This document shows positions 1 through 8,708 of a stretch of DNA of 64,000 bases, one piece after another. The notes under the pieces are model-generated. The model was given only the letters and a program-made list of their open reading frames with translations. It did no database searches and was not told the DNA's origin. Both the position numbers and the translations under genes were made by a program. Position 1 is the stretch's first letter. Each line of letters opens with the position of its first letter. The DNA lies in NCBI GenBank assembly GCA_030151255.1, contig JASLED010000008.1, forward strand, positions 1 to 64,000, given 5' to 3'. The stretch comes from Flavobacterium sp. Its GTDB lineage: Bacteria; Bacteroidota; Bacteroidia; Flavobacteriales; Flavobacteriaceae.

Positions 1-1259
1 GGCGCAGTTAAAATACTTTGTATGCCGTATTTTTGTAATTCTGCAACGATTAATCTTTTTTCAAAGTTAAATTTTTCTGCCACAATTTTATCTACAATTT
101 CATCAGTATTTTTTGCTTTTAATTTAGTTAACTCATCTAGCGTTGTATTTTTAAAAAATATTACCACTAAAACATGGTTTTTTGCAATTGCTTTTAAGTA
201 AGGTAACTGTCTTTTCAAGCTATCTAATGATTCAAAATTGGTGTACAATAGCAACAAGCTTCTATGCGAAAGGTTGTATTTTAAGCTACTATACAATTTT
301 CCAAAATCACTTTCTAAGTAATGGGTAGATAAGTTGTACAATTTATCATTTATGACTTTTAGATGTGTTTTTTTATTTGAAGGCATTACAATATTTTCAA
401 TTTTATTTGAAAAAGAAAGCATTCCCATTCGATCATTTTTCTTTAAAACAACATTTGAAATAGCTAAGGTTGAATTTATAGCATAATCCAATAAACTTAA
501 ACCTTTAAAAGGCATTTGCATTAAACGTCCTTTATCAATAATAGATAAAATAGTTTCTGTATTTTCATCCTGATATTGATTTACCATCAGCATATTTTTC
601 TTTGCTGTTGCCTTCCAATTAATGGTTCTAATATCGTCGCCGCTTACGTAGTCTTTTATTTGTTCAAATTCTGTAGTATTTCCTATTTTTCTTAATTTCT
701 TCAATCCGAAAGAATATTTGTTTTTTGCAAATGCAATTAAATCATATTTTTTCATTTGAATAAAAGAAGGATAGCAAGGTAAGTTACTGTTTTCAGAAAA
801 AACACATCGTTTTGCTACTAATTGCAATGGAGAACGAACAAAAAGATTTAATTTTCCAAATGAATATTCACCGCGTTCTTTTGGTGTTAGCAAATAGGTA
901 ACTATTTCTTCTTGGTGTTTTTGAAGCTTTTTTTGAATTGAGAAGTTTCTTATTTGAAATTGATATGGTATTTCATCAATAATTTCACATCCAATAGCAA
1001 AATCAAAATTATTTTTCAGTTTAATAATAATTTTATTTTCATCGCCATTGGAGAGTTTTTCGGGCAAAATACGTTCGGCATTAATTGCATTTTTTTTGCG
1101 AAATAACAAAAATATATCTGTTATTAAAGCAATAAGCCCACAACCAAGAAATAACCAAGTAATTCCATACAAAATAGGTAGAAAAAACGACAGAACGAAC
1201 AAAACGATGAACGAACAAAGTCCGATGTAAACTCTTGGTAATAGAAAAAGCTGTTTCAT
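1..1259 (-). CDS. DUF58 domain protein, partial (3' end outside window)
   Basis: The reverse strand is open from an ATG at 1259 to the window edge, about 419 codons without a stop. The N-terminus (MKQLFLLPRVYIGLCSFIVL) starts two hydrophobic segments within the first 55 residues. A beta-rich stretch follows, then the DUF58 signature near residues 215-235, with 'SGDDIRTINWKATAKKN' readable, and a von Willebrand-A-like C-terminal part. DUF58 proteins are typically encoded beside MoxR ATPases, as here (MoxR ends 10 bp upstream). The family is membrane-anchored and probably works with the MoxR chaperone; the substrate is unknown. The true C-terminus is not visible. Confidence 0.85.
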   Translation of the reverse strand, partial: MKQLFLLPRVYIGLCSFIVLFVLSFFLPILYGITWLFLGCGLIALITDIFLLFRKKNAINAERILPEKLSNGDENKIIIKLKNNFDFAIGCEIIDEIPYQFQIRNFSIQKKLQKHQEEIVTYLLTPKERGEYSFGKLNLFVRSPLQLVAKRCVFSENSNLPCYPSFIQMKKYDLIAFAKNKYSFGLKKLRKIGNTTEFEQIKDYVSGDDIRTINWKATAKKNMLMVNQYQDENTETILSIIDKGRLMQMPFKGLSLLDYAINSTLAISNVVLKKNDRMGMLSFSNKIENIVMPSNKKTHLKVINDKLYNLSTHYLESDFGKLYSSLKYNLSHRSLLLLYTNFESLDSLKRQLPYLKAIAKNHVLVVIFFKNTTLDELTKLKAKNTDEIVDKIVAEKFNFEKRLIVAELQKYGIQSILTA

Positions 1260-1269
1260 TGTTTTGCAA

Positions 1270-2286
1270 CTATCTTGGAATTTCTATAGAATCAATAATT
1301 TGTTGAATAATGTCTTTTGCTGTAATGCCTTCCATTTCTTTTTCTGGCGCTACAATTACACGGTGATTTAGTACCGGATAAGCTACTTCTTTTACATCTT
1401 CTGGCGTTACAAAATCTCTGTTATTAATAGCAGCAAAACCTTTGGCAGCATTTAAAATAGCAATTGAAGCTCTTGGTGATGCACCTAAATACAATAATGG
1501 ATTGGTACGTGTATTAAGTACCAAAGCAGCAATGTATTCTATTATTTTCTTTTCTACGATAATTTGCTTTACTAATTTTTGAAAATCAACAACTTCGGCA
1601 GGTGTAATTACTTTGTTTATTTTGTCTAATTTTTTATCGTTTATTAAAGCATGTTCTTTTTCGATGATATATATTTCTTCTTCTAAACTTGGGTATTCTA
1701 CACTAATTTTAAATAAAAAACGATCAAGCTGCGCTTCGGGTAAACGATATGTTCCTTCTTGCTCAATTGGGTTTTGAGTAGCAATTACCAAAAACGGTTC
1801 GTCCATTTTAAATGTTAATCCATCTATAGTAATTTGTTTTTCTTCCATTACTTCAAACAATGCCGCTTGTGTTTTGGCAGGAGCTCGGTTTATTTCATCA
1901 ATAAGAACAATATTGGCGAATATAGGACCTTTTTTAAATTCAAAATCGTTGCTTTTGATATTGTAAATAGAAGTTCCTAAAATATCCGAAGGCATTAGAT
2001 CTGGTGTAAATTGAATTCTGCTATAAGTTGTATCAATTGTTTGTGCCATAATTTTTGCAGTAAGTGTTTTGGCAACACCTGGTACACCCTCTAAAAGCAC
2101 GTGTCCATTTACTAATAAGGCTACAAGTAATTGATCAATGGTTTTATGTTGCCCAACAATTACTTTACCAAGTTCGTGTTTAATTTCGCTTATTCTTTGA
2201 ATTAGAAGTGATAAATCTAATCTAGATTCAAATTCAATTTTATTATCTGTATCTGTGATGATTGTATTTTCCATATTTTTAATCAA
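1270..2286 (-). CDS. MoxR family AAA+ ATPase
   Basis: A 338-residue AAA+ ATPase of the MoxR branch. Walker A (GVPGVAKT) lies near residue 70, Walker B (LIDEINRAP) near 130, and the sensor-1 stretch (IATQNPIEQEGTYRLPEAQLDRF) is typical of MoxR. A C-terminal lid domain follows. MoxR proteins act as cytoplasmic chaperone-like ATPases that mature or activate partner proteins, often VWA or DUF58 proteins. The start overlaps the preceding DUF4350 gene by 8 bp; an ATG four codons later (2274) is an equally possible start. The overlap and the 10-bp spacing to the DUF58 gene imply one operon. Confidence 0.93.
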   Translation of the reverse strand: MIKNMENTIITDTDNKIEFESRLDLSLLIQRISEIKHELGKVIVGQHKTIDQLLVALLVNGHVLLEGVPGVAKTLTAKIMAQTIDTTYSRIQFTPDLMPSDILGTSIYNIKSNDFEFKKGPIFANIVLIDEINRAPAKTQAALFEVMEEKQITIDGLTFKMDEPFLVIATQNPIEQEGTYRLPEAQLDRFLFKISVEYPSLEEEIYIIEKEHALINDKKLDKINKVITPAEVVDFQKLVKQIIVEKKIIEYIAALVLNTRTNPLLYLGASPRASIAILNAAKGFAAINNRDFVTPEDVKEVAYPVLNHRVIVAPEKEMEGITAKDIIQQIIDSIEIPR

Positions 2287-3481
2287 ATATTTTTTCAGTT
2301 AATTGATTTAATTTTACCAAATTATCTTCAGTAGATGTAATTTTATGTTGTTTAAAAGCATGAATAAAGGCAATAAATTTTTCGATATCTTTTATAGATT
2401 TATCTGTTTTTAAAGCTAATGATTCACAAAAATTTTCGTCTAAAATAGAAGTATCAATCCAATATTCTCTTCTTATTTTTTCTAACGAATATAATATACT
2501 TTTATTCATTAAGTCTTTGTAATCTTTTGTTTCTATATATAAATTAGAAACTGTTTTGGTAAATTCTACAGTTGTGTTTTTTGGCGGTTCTATTATTGGC
2601 ACAATACGTTGTTTTCGTTTTGCTGTAAAAAACACAAATAATATTAATGCAATAATAAAAAGATACCAAGCCCAAGTTAAACTAGCATTTGAAAAGATAA
2701 ATTTTAACGAAGTATCGTTTTCAATTTCTCTGTGTTTGTCTTGATGAAAATAAGTGTTTTGAGATGGCAGATAAGATATTACATCTTGAATGTATAAATG
2801 ATTATTACTTTTTAAAAGGTAATAATTGGTGAAAATAATAGGATCTACTCCTAAAATTAAATCACCAGCATACTGCTTTATTCGTATTAGATTGATACCT
2901 TTTTCACCTTCTTTTGGTGTTCTATATCCTAAAATTTCTACAGTGTTTTTAACGCTATCTGCAATTACAAACGAATTGTTATTTGTATATTCTGTAATAA
3001 ATTTTTGCGTTGTTAGCGTTTTGTTTACCAATTCTAACGATGATTCTATTGTTGATGAATAGTTATCATCAGAATAGTTTTTTCTAATGGCAATACCATA
3101 TTTATCTAAAAAAGCGTTTGAAAAATTGTCCTGAATCAGCAATGCTGTATTTCCTTCATTCAAGTATTTGTTTAAATATACGCCAGTTTCTTCGTCAAAA
3201 TCGCCAAAGTTATTAATCGATACAAAATTGGATAATTCGTCAGAATTGTAGAGCGTATCTCTAAAAAAATCAAATGGTGTAGCATCCACCGACCACAAAC
3301 CAGCATCTTCTAAAAGGTTGTTTGTTTCTTTTTCGAAAATATATAAATCAAACGGATTTTTATTTGTGCTGCTATATGTTGTATTCCAGTTGATTGGAGT
3401 TTTTTTATTGGTTTCTACAAGTAAGATTAAAATAGCAATTAATCCTAGAATTAACCCAAATTTTATATATGGATTTTTCAT
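2279..3481 (-). CDS. DUF4350 domain membrane protein
   Basis: A 400-residue protein with an N-terminal membrane segment (residues about 7-24), a long extracytoplasmic part, a second membrane segment near 266-286 (WAWYLFIIALILFVFFTA) and a cytoplasmic tail of about 110 residues. This matches the DUF4350 proteins found in Bacteroidota MoxR/DUF58 clusters. The stop overlaps the MoxR start and its start overlaps the DUF4129 stop by 4 bp, so translation is probably coupled. Family function is not established. Involvement in the same membrane or envelope process as MoxR is an inference from context. Confidence 0.75.
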   Translation of the reverse strand: MKNPYIKFGLILGLIAILILLVETNKKTPINWNTTYSSTNKNPFDLYIFEKETNNLLEDAGLWSVDATPFDFFRDTLYNSDELSNFVSINNFGDFDEETGVYLNKYLNEGNTALLIQDNFSNAFLDKYGIAIRKNYSDDNYSSTIESSLELVNKTLTTQKFITEYTNNNSFVIADSVKNTVEILGYRTPKEGEKGINLIRIKQYAGDLILGVDPIIFTNYYLLKSNNHLYIQDVISYLPSQNTYFHQDKHREIENDTSLKFIFSNASLTWAWYLFIIALILFVFFTAKRKQRIVPIIEPPKNTTVEFTKTVSNLYIETKDYKDLMNKSILYSLEKIRREYWIDTSILDENFCESLALKTDKSIKDIEKFIAFIHAFKQHKITSTEDNLVKLNQLTEKIFD

Positions 3482-4308
3482 TTTTTACTATTTTTTAATC
3501 GTTCATCAAAGGATTGCTTTGCTTTAAAAAAATCAGATTCACTTACGTCATATTCACCATACCAAATTGTATTATACAAATAGGATAAATAAGAGAAAAC
3601 TGCTTTTTCTTGCTGATCTTTTATTTCGTACAAATAATCAGCATTTGTTTTTTTTGTGTTCCAAACAATTTTGTTTTCGTTTTGTAACATTTGTAAAAGC
3701 CATAAATAATATAAACGAATGGCAATTCTAAACTCTTTTTCTTGAATATTAAATTGAATTAATTCATCAAAATTGGTTGATGCAATATCTATTTCGTCTA
3801 GTTGCGTTGAAGTAACTAATTTTTTACTTTTTTTACGAATAATCCAATACATATCTTTTTGAATATAAGCTCTTACCAGATAAAAAAGCACAAAAACAAA
3901 TAAAACAATTCCGATAATTGTTAGCAGAAATTGCGTAGTATTACTATTAAATCCATAATTAATAGGATTCAAAACATTTTCGTGAAACCAAATTGATATG
4001 GCTTGCTTTATTCTTTGCCACAGCGAATCTTGAACAATTTCTTGATCGTAATCAAACGTTTTGTCTTCTTTGTATTTTTGTTTAAAATTTGAAGCAAATT
4101 TTCGATGTTGCTCCAAACTACTTGTATCGTTTAAATGATACAACGAGTCATTGGAAATGAATTTAGTATTATCTTCAAAATCTTCGTCTTCTTCATTTGT
4201 TTCAACAACAACTTGTTCCACTTCTTTTTCTTGCGAAAACACAGTAGAATAGGAAAAAATAATGCTAATAATTAGGAAGAAATAAAGAAGCTTTTTTTTG
4301 TTATTCAT
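3478..4308 (-). CDS. DUF4129-like membrane protein
   Basis: A 276-residue protein starting at the ATG at 4308 (MNNKKKLLYFFLIISIIFSY), chosen because it starts with a signal peptide and its ATGAATAA overlaps the upstream stop. The 21 extra upstream codons are in the neighbouring gene. After the signal sequence comes an acidic periplasmic region, a membrane segment near 145-170 (TQFLLTIIGIVLFVFVLFYLV) and a cytoplasmic C-terminal domain with the 'AIRLYYLWLLQML' and 'YLYNTIWYGEYDVSESDF' stretches of DUF4129 proteins. The 4-bp overlap with the DUF4350 gene supports co-translation. Function unknown. Confidence 0.75.
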   Translation of the reverse strand: MNNKKKLLYFFLIISIIFSYSTVFSQEKEVEQVVVETNEEDEDFEDNTKFISNDSLYHLNDTSSLEQHRKFASNFKQKYKEDKTFDYDQEIVQDSLWQRIKQAISIWFHENVLNPINYGFNSNTTQFLLTIIGIVLFVFVLFYLVRAYIQKDMYWIIRKKSKKLVTSTQLDEIDIASTNFDELIQFNIQEKEFRIAIRLYYLWLLQMLQNENKIVWNTKKTNADYLYEIKDQQEKAVFSYLSYLYNTIWYGEYDVSESDFFKAKQSFDERLKNSKK

Positions 4309-5215
4309 TTGATGATCCAATATTGTTAATTTGTGAACGGAAGAAAACGTTTTCAGTTCTTTCTCTTTCACTGTAATAAACCAAACCTTGATTGATTAAT
4401 AAAATGGTTGAAGTAAATAAGCTCAAAATTGTTGTTAGACAGTAATAAACAACAATTATCCATTTTGGAAGTTCTAAAAGAGTAGTTTGGAAATTTAATA
4501 ATGAACCACCAACTATTGTTATCTGAAAAATAAAAATAGGTACATAATTAATGAAAAACATAATTATGTACATAATAATTGCATTTCCAATAATTGTCCA
4601 ATAATTAGCTTTTAAATAATCTGTTGCAACACCTAATGATTTGAAAAAAGGAGTGTCTTTTGAAAGATATTCGTAAAATGAAAGGCTAATAAATGAATAT
4701 AATGTTGGAATTAATAAAATGATAATAGGAATTCCAATAAGTACAATTGATAGAACACCTGCTATAACAAACAAAATCATAAATATTGGCATTACAATAA
4801 AAGTCGTGCCTAGTAAAAAAACAAACAAACGGCCAAAATTGTCTTTAATTTGTTTAGTAATATTTGTTTGATTTGGAAAACCTGTTGTAGTATTGGCCAT
4901 ATTTTGTAGGTAAAAAACAGGAAATGTATAACAAATAAGCCCGATAATAAGTCCAATAATTACCATAGCTAATATTCCAGTTAGTATTAAACCAATACTA
5001 AATGACGAGTATTCAAAATCCATTACTCCATCGTTCAATTGCATTGCATCGATGCTAAAATCTGTTGCGAAATAGATAAACAGAATTAGCAGTGCAGTAG
5101 GAATTGCCATCAACGTTATAAATTGTTTATAAAAATCTTTTCCTTCGATTTTTAGGAATGAAAACGTATCCGAAATAAGGGCGCTAAAATCTCTTTTTTG
5201 AAATAATGGAAACAT
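4301..5215 (-). CDS. polytopic membrane protein, unknown function
   Basis: A 304-residue protein with about six hydrophobic segments (e.g. 35-50, 75-97, 130-170, 205-232, 250-275). The N-terminus (MFPLFQKRDFSALISDTFSF) is soluble. It resembles the generic multi-pass proteins that accompany DUF4129/DUF58 genes in Bacteroidota, but I cannot assign a family with confidence. It is 11 bp downstream of the SpoIIM-like gene and overlaps the DUF4129 gene by 8 bp, so it belongs to the same operon. No catalytic motif is visible. Confidence 0.7.
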   Translation of the reverse strand: MFPLFQKRDFSALISDTFSFLKIEGKDFYKQFITLMAIPTALLILFIYFATDFSIDAMQLNDGVMDFEYSSFSIGLILTGILAMVIIGLIIGLICYTFPVFYLQNMANTTTGFPNQTNITKQIKDNFGRLFVFLLGTTFIVMPIFMILFVIAGVLSIVLIGIPIIILLIPTLYSFISLSFYEYLSKDTPFFKSLGVATDYLKANYWTIIGNAIIMYIIMFFINYVPIFIFQITIVGGSLLNFQTTLLELPKWIIVVYYCLTTILSLFTSTILLINQGLVYYSERERTENVFFRSQINNIGSSNE

Positions 5216-5226
5216 ATTAGATAGAA

Positions 5227-6189
5227 TTATATTATTGAATTAGTGAACACTTTTTTAGGGTAAATAAAAAAATAGAAAATTATTACGCCAAATGAACTAA
5301 AAATGATCAAATAGTTTAAAATATCTGGCATTTCTTTAGCATATCTTGTAATAAAGCCTTCTATAAATCCTGCACAAATAGTAAAAGGTATTGTGGCTAC
5401 AAATATTTTAAAAGCATCTTTAAAGCCTGTTTTTAACGAATTTAGTCTCGAAAAAGTTTTTGGAAATAAAATACTCGATGCAATAATAAATCCTGCAAAA
5501 GCTTCTATCACCATTGCTGTAATTTCCATTGCTCCATGTAGCCAAATTCCTCTAAAACTTTCTAAAAAAGAATGTTCTTTTATAAACAAAAACTGAAACG
5601 TGCCTAACATTATTGAATTTTCTAATAGAAATAATAATGTGCCTAAACCAGCCGTTAATCCATATAAAAAAAAGCGAAGACCAACGTAAAGATTATTTGC
5701 CGTTATTAGTAAAAAACTATAAATATTACCACCTGATTTGTAAATACCCATGGCATCATCATTCTCAATATTAGAAATGGTTGTATTTACATATGAATTA
5801 CCTAAAATATGCCTTGTAAAATTTTCGTCATAATAAGTAGATAACACTCCTATTCCAACAAACATTAAAAATACAATTACAGTAAACCAAAGTATTTTAT
5901 TGTATTTATAAACCGTTAAAGGAACATCATATAAAAAAAAATGCTTTATTTTATTTTGTTCAATCCGTTTGGTTTTGTAAATTTTTTGATAGTTTTTTAC
6001 AGCCAAACTATTTAAATACGCTGTTGTTTTGCTTTTTGGATAATAAGTTTTGGAAAATGCTAAGTCATTCATTATCTTGATATACATATCAGATAAGTAG
6101 TCGGGAGAATGTAAAGTATTGGAATTTAATACCTTTTCGTAGGAAAGCCAAGTGTTTTTATTAGATTTAATAAAAAAAACTTCTCTCAT
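5227..6189 (-). CDS. stage II sporulation protein M (SpoIIM)-like membrane protein
   Basis: A 320-residue protein counted from the ATG at 6189 (MREVFFIKSNKNTWLSYEKV), which fits the family start. The longer frame would overlap the divergent RDD gene. Several membrane segments occupy residues about 100-320, with 'LYGLTAGLGTLLFLLENSIMLG' and 'GIWLHGAMEITAMVIEAFAGF', the conserved core of SpoIIM/DUF95 proteins. This family is widespread in non-sporulating bacteria next to RDD proteins and MoxR clusters. It is the first gene of the leftward operon, 22 bp from the divergent RDD start. The role is probably in membrane organisation; unproven. Confidence 0.8.
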   Translation of the reverse strand: MREVFFIKSNKNTWLSYEKVLNSNTLHSPDYLSDMYIKIMNDLAFSKTYYPKSKTTAYLNSLAVKNYQKIYKTKRIEQNKIKHFFLYDVPLTVYKYNKILWFTVIVFLMFVGIGVLSTYYDENFTRHILGNSYVNTTISNIENDDAMGIYKSGGNIYSFLLITANNLYVGLRFFLYGLTAGLGTLLFLLENSIMLGTFQFLFIKEHSFLESFRGIWLHGAMEITAMVIEAFAGFIIASSILFPKTFSRLNSLKTGFKDAFKIFVATIPFTICAGFIEGFITRYAKEMPDILNYLIIFSSFGVIIFYFFIYPKKVFTNSII

Positions 6190-6211
6190 CTTAATTTTTT
6201 TACTATTATTT

Positions 6212-6946
6212 ATGGCTAATTTAACAATAAAAACAACACAAAATATAGAAATCGATTTTATTGCTGCATCTTTAGGCGATAGAATTTTGGCATTTGCCAT
6301 CGATATGATTATAAAAGTATTGTATGCAATTACTGTTTTTTTTATATTTAGTTACTTAAATATTGGTCAGTATAACGAGAGCACAGCTGTAATTATTTGG
6401 TTTACATTTTCTATTCCAATTGTTTTTTACAGTTTGTTTTTTGAAGTTACAACTCAAGGATTAACACCAGGTAAAAAAGTATTAAAAATAAAAGTGCTGA
6501 AAATAGATGGTTATCAAGCAACTTTTTCAGATTATTTTATACGTTGGATTTTGAGAGTAATAGATCTTGTTGCATCTACAGGTGTGGTGGCAATAATTAG
6601 CATAATTTTCACAAAAGATAGCCAAAGATTAGGAGATATTTTAGGCGGAACTACTGTAATATCTACAAAAGAACGCGTAAGTTTGTCGTCATCAATTTAC
6701 CAAGAAGTGGAGGAGGATTATATGCCTAAAATTCCACAAGTAATTAAATTATCAGATGCAGATATTGGTATTATAAAAGACATTTTAAACCGATATTTAG
6801 AAAATAGAGATTTTAACCTCATAAAAACTTTAGTGCAGAAATTAGAACTTGAATTGGGAATTGATAGAACTGAATTAAATATCAATAATGAAGAATTTGT
6901 AAGGTTGATTTTAAAAGATTATAATCACTTTACGGGAAGAGAATAA
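6212..6946 (+). CDS. RDD family membrane protein
   Basis: A 244-residue protein from the ATG at 6212 (MANLTIKTTQNIEIDFIAAS); the upstream 20 codons overlap the divergent gene. It shows the RDD pattern: 'LGDRILAFAIDMIIK' (Arg and Asp in the first helix), two to three membrane helices, 'TQGLTPGKKVLKIKV' and 'QRLGDILGGTTVIS'. A soluble C-terminal extension of about 80 residues follows. RDD proteins are proposed transporters or ion exchangers, and in Bacteroidota they are regularly divergent from SpoIIM-like genes, as here. Function inferred only from family. Confidence 0.85.
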   Translation: MANLTIKTTQNIEIDFIAASLGDRILAFAIDMIIKVLYAITVFFIFSYLNIGQYNESTAVIIWFTFSIPIVFYSLFFEVTTQGLTPGKKVLKIKVLKIDGYQATFSDYFIRWILRVIDLVASTGVVAIISIIFTKDSQRLGDILGGTTVISTKERVSLSSSIYQEVEEDYMPKIPQVIKLSDADIGIIKDILNRYLENRDFNLIKTLVQKLELELGIDRTELNINNEEFVRLILKDYNHFTGRE

Positions 6947-6959
6947 ATTAGTTTTTTAA

Positions 6960-7568
6960 ATGTTTAGTTTTTTTGAAATTTTAGATTTGCTCGGAACATT
7001 GGCTTTTGCAATTTCTGGAGCATTGGCGGGGCGTGAGCGTAGATTAGATTTATTTGGAATGATAATATTGGCATTTGCCACAGCTATTGGAGGAGGAACC
7101 ATACGGGATATGATGATTGGTATTACACCAGTTTCTTGGCTTACAAATTTAAATTATTTTTATACAATTATTCTTGGTGTAATATTGTCAATTGTATTTT
7201 ATAAGCGTTTTGCTATTTTGCGTTATTCGTTATTTTTATTTGATACAATAGGTATTGCAGTTTTTACGCTAATAGGAATAGAAAAAGGGATGAACGCAGG
7301 TTTGCATCCTGTAATTTGTGTAATATTAGGAACAATAACAGCTTGTTTTGGAGGAGTAATTAGAGATATTTTGGCCAACAAAATTCCAATTATTTTTAAG
7401 AAGGAAATTTATGCTACAGCATGTATTATTGGTGGAGTGATGTATTATTTATTGCAAAGTACAAAGTTAAACAATGATTTGCTTTATCTAACAACTGCGG
7501 GTACTATTATTGTTGTTCGTGTTTTGGCTGTTCGATACAAATGGAGTTTACCATTTTCATATAATTAA
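6960..7568 (+). CDS. TRIC-type cation channel family protein (UPF0126/YadS-like)
   Basis: A 202-residue, seven-helix membrane protein built from two tandem repeats of about 90 residues. Each carries the family glycine motif: 'ATAIGGGTIRDMM' near residues 40-50 and 'ITACFGGVIRDILANKIP' near 125-140. This is the signature of prokaryotic TRIC channels (trimeric intracellular cation channel homologues). It lies 13 bp after the RDD gene, so co-transcription is likely, and a strong bidirectional hairpin follows its stop. Confidence 0.88.
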   Translation: MFSFFEILDLLGTLAFAISGALAGRERRLDLFGMIILAFATAIGGGTIRDMMIGITPVSWLTNLNYFYTIILGVILSIVFYKRFAILRYSLFLFDTIGIAVFTLIGIEKGMNAGLHPVICVILGTITACFGGVIRDILANKIPIIFKKEIYATACIIGGVMYYLLQSTKLNNDLLYLTTAGTIIVVRVLAVRYKWSLPFSYN

Positions 7569-7574
7569 AAAAAA

Positions 7575-7595
7575 AGAGAACTTTTAAAGTTCTCT
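7575..7595. terminator. bidirectional Rho-independent terminator
   Basis: Ten-base inverted repeat (agagaacttt / aaagttctct) with A-tract before and T-tract after, between the convergent TRIC and endonuclease genes. It can serve both strands. Confidence 0.8.
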
Positions 7596-7607
7596 TTTTT
7601 TTTGCTA

Positions 7608-8633
7608 TTATTTTGTACTCCATTTATTTTCTGCTTTATAAGTATGATGCATTCCCCAAATAGCATTTGCTAAATATGGATTGTCAATAAACGGATTTCT
7701 ATTTCCTTGCGAATAAGGATTGTTTTTATTTCCGTGGTATTCATTTCTATAGCGCTCAAAATCGGAAACAGGATCTTCAGCATTCCATTTTAGGTATAAA
7801 TCTATCATTCCGTCCATTTCGCCATTAAAAATAGTATTTCTACCAATACCGTTTTTTGATGCAACACATTGATTGCCATAGCGTACATGCATATACATCA
7901 TCATACGAGCAACATCTCCTTTCCATTCATCACCCGGATACCATCCTCCAACAACTTTATTTGAATTTCCGCTTCCTTCTGCAAATTTTAAATTGCTTCT
8001 TACGTTGTTCCAATAACCGTTAATTGGACGTAAGTTATGAATATCAGTACCTGCTGTTAATCCAATCGGATTATTGGCATCATAGTAAGAATCTGTTTTG
8101 CTTGTTGCTAATCTTGGAGAAGCATTTGATTTTGCAAAAACGTGCTCTCTTTCCCATAATGCTTTTCTTTCCTGATCTGAGGCATTAGGATATGAGTTTC
8201 TATTATTAATATTTTGGGTTCTTTTTTGATAATCATATTCATGTTTTCCTTCAGGCCATCCGTAAATCTGAATAACTTCATCAGGATTATTTGGGTTAAC
8301 ATCTGTAATTTTTAATGCTTCCCAAACCTGAGGTGTGTAATTTAAATGCTGTTGAGTGCTTTCTAATAAAAGAGCCAATTGCTTTTTTAACGCTTGTCCT
8401 TTTTTAGTAAAATCTATATTTTTGTAATATTCTTTAAGTATAGGTGATGAGGGGGCATCTACTGGGTCAGTATAACTATTATCTACACTTGGAGCTTCTT
8501 CATTTGGATCTGAAGGTTTAGGATGTTCCGTTCCTGGCTTATCGATAATAATATTATCTTCTTTTGTACTACAGGCAAAAAGAAAAAGGCTAGCTATAGT
8601 AAAAAGTACAATATACTTTCTAAAAAAAATCAT
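7608..8633 (-). CDS. secreted endonuclease I lipoprotein
   Basis: A 341-residue protein with a lipoprotein signal (LFLFACSTKED, lipid Cys near residue 21), a Pro/Glu-rich linker, then the endonuclease I (EndA/NucM) fold. Visible family motifs are 'WEREHVFAKS' (catalytic His region), 'TDIHNLRPINGYWNNVRSNLKF' and the C-terminal 'DPVSDFERYRNEYHGNKNNPYSQGNRNPFID'. This ββα-metal nuclease family degrades extracellular DNA/RNA. It probably sits on the outer membrane or cell surface. It is a paralogue of the next upstream gene; a terminator separates the two, so each is probably transcribed on its own. A TAATTTTG element on this strand at 8661-8668 may be the -7 box. Confidence 0.9.
   Translation of the reverse strand: MIFFRKYIVLFTIASLFLFACSTKEDNIIIDKPGTEHPKPSDPNEEAPSVDNSYTDPVDAPSSPILKEYYKNIDFTKKGQALKKQLALLLESTQQHLNYTPQVWEALKITDVNPNNPDEVIQIYGWPEGKHEYDYQKRTQNINNRNSYPNASDQERKALWEREHVFAKSNASPRLATSKTDSYYDANNPIGLTAGTDIHNLRPINGYWNNVRSNLKFAEGSGNSNKVVGGWYPGDEWKGDVARMMMYMHVRYGNQCVASKNGIGRNTIFNGEMDGMIDLYLKWNAEDPVSDFERYRNEYHGNKNNPYSQGNRNPFIDNPYLANAIWGMHHTYKAENKWSTK
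7890..7934. repeat. 45-bp identical block shared by the two endonuclease genes (copy 1)
   Basis: Bases 7890-7934 are identical to 8970-9014. They encode the conserved core 'DEWKGDVARMMMYM'. A further 22-bp identical block covers 'acaggatcttcagcattcca' in both genes. This indicates tandem gene duplication. Confidence 0.85.
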
Positions 8634-8680
8634 AGTTAAATAATGTTTGTTTTGTTGTTACAAAATTAAAATAAAAAAAA

Positions 8681-8698
8681 GAGTTACCTAAGTAACTC
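8681..8698 (-). terminator. Rho-independent terminator of the second endonuclease gene
   Basis: Seven-bp stem (gagttac / gtaactc) with loop ctaa. On the minus strand it is followed by a run of T, just after the stop at 8709. Confidence 0.65.
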
Positions 8699-8708
8699 TT
8701 TCTTAATA

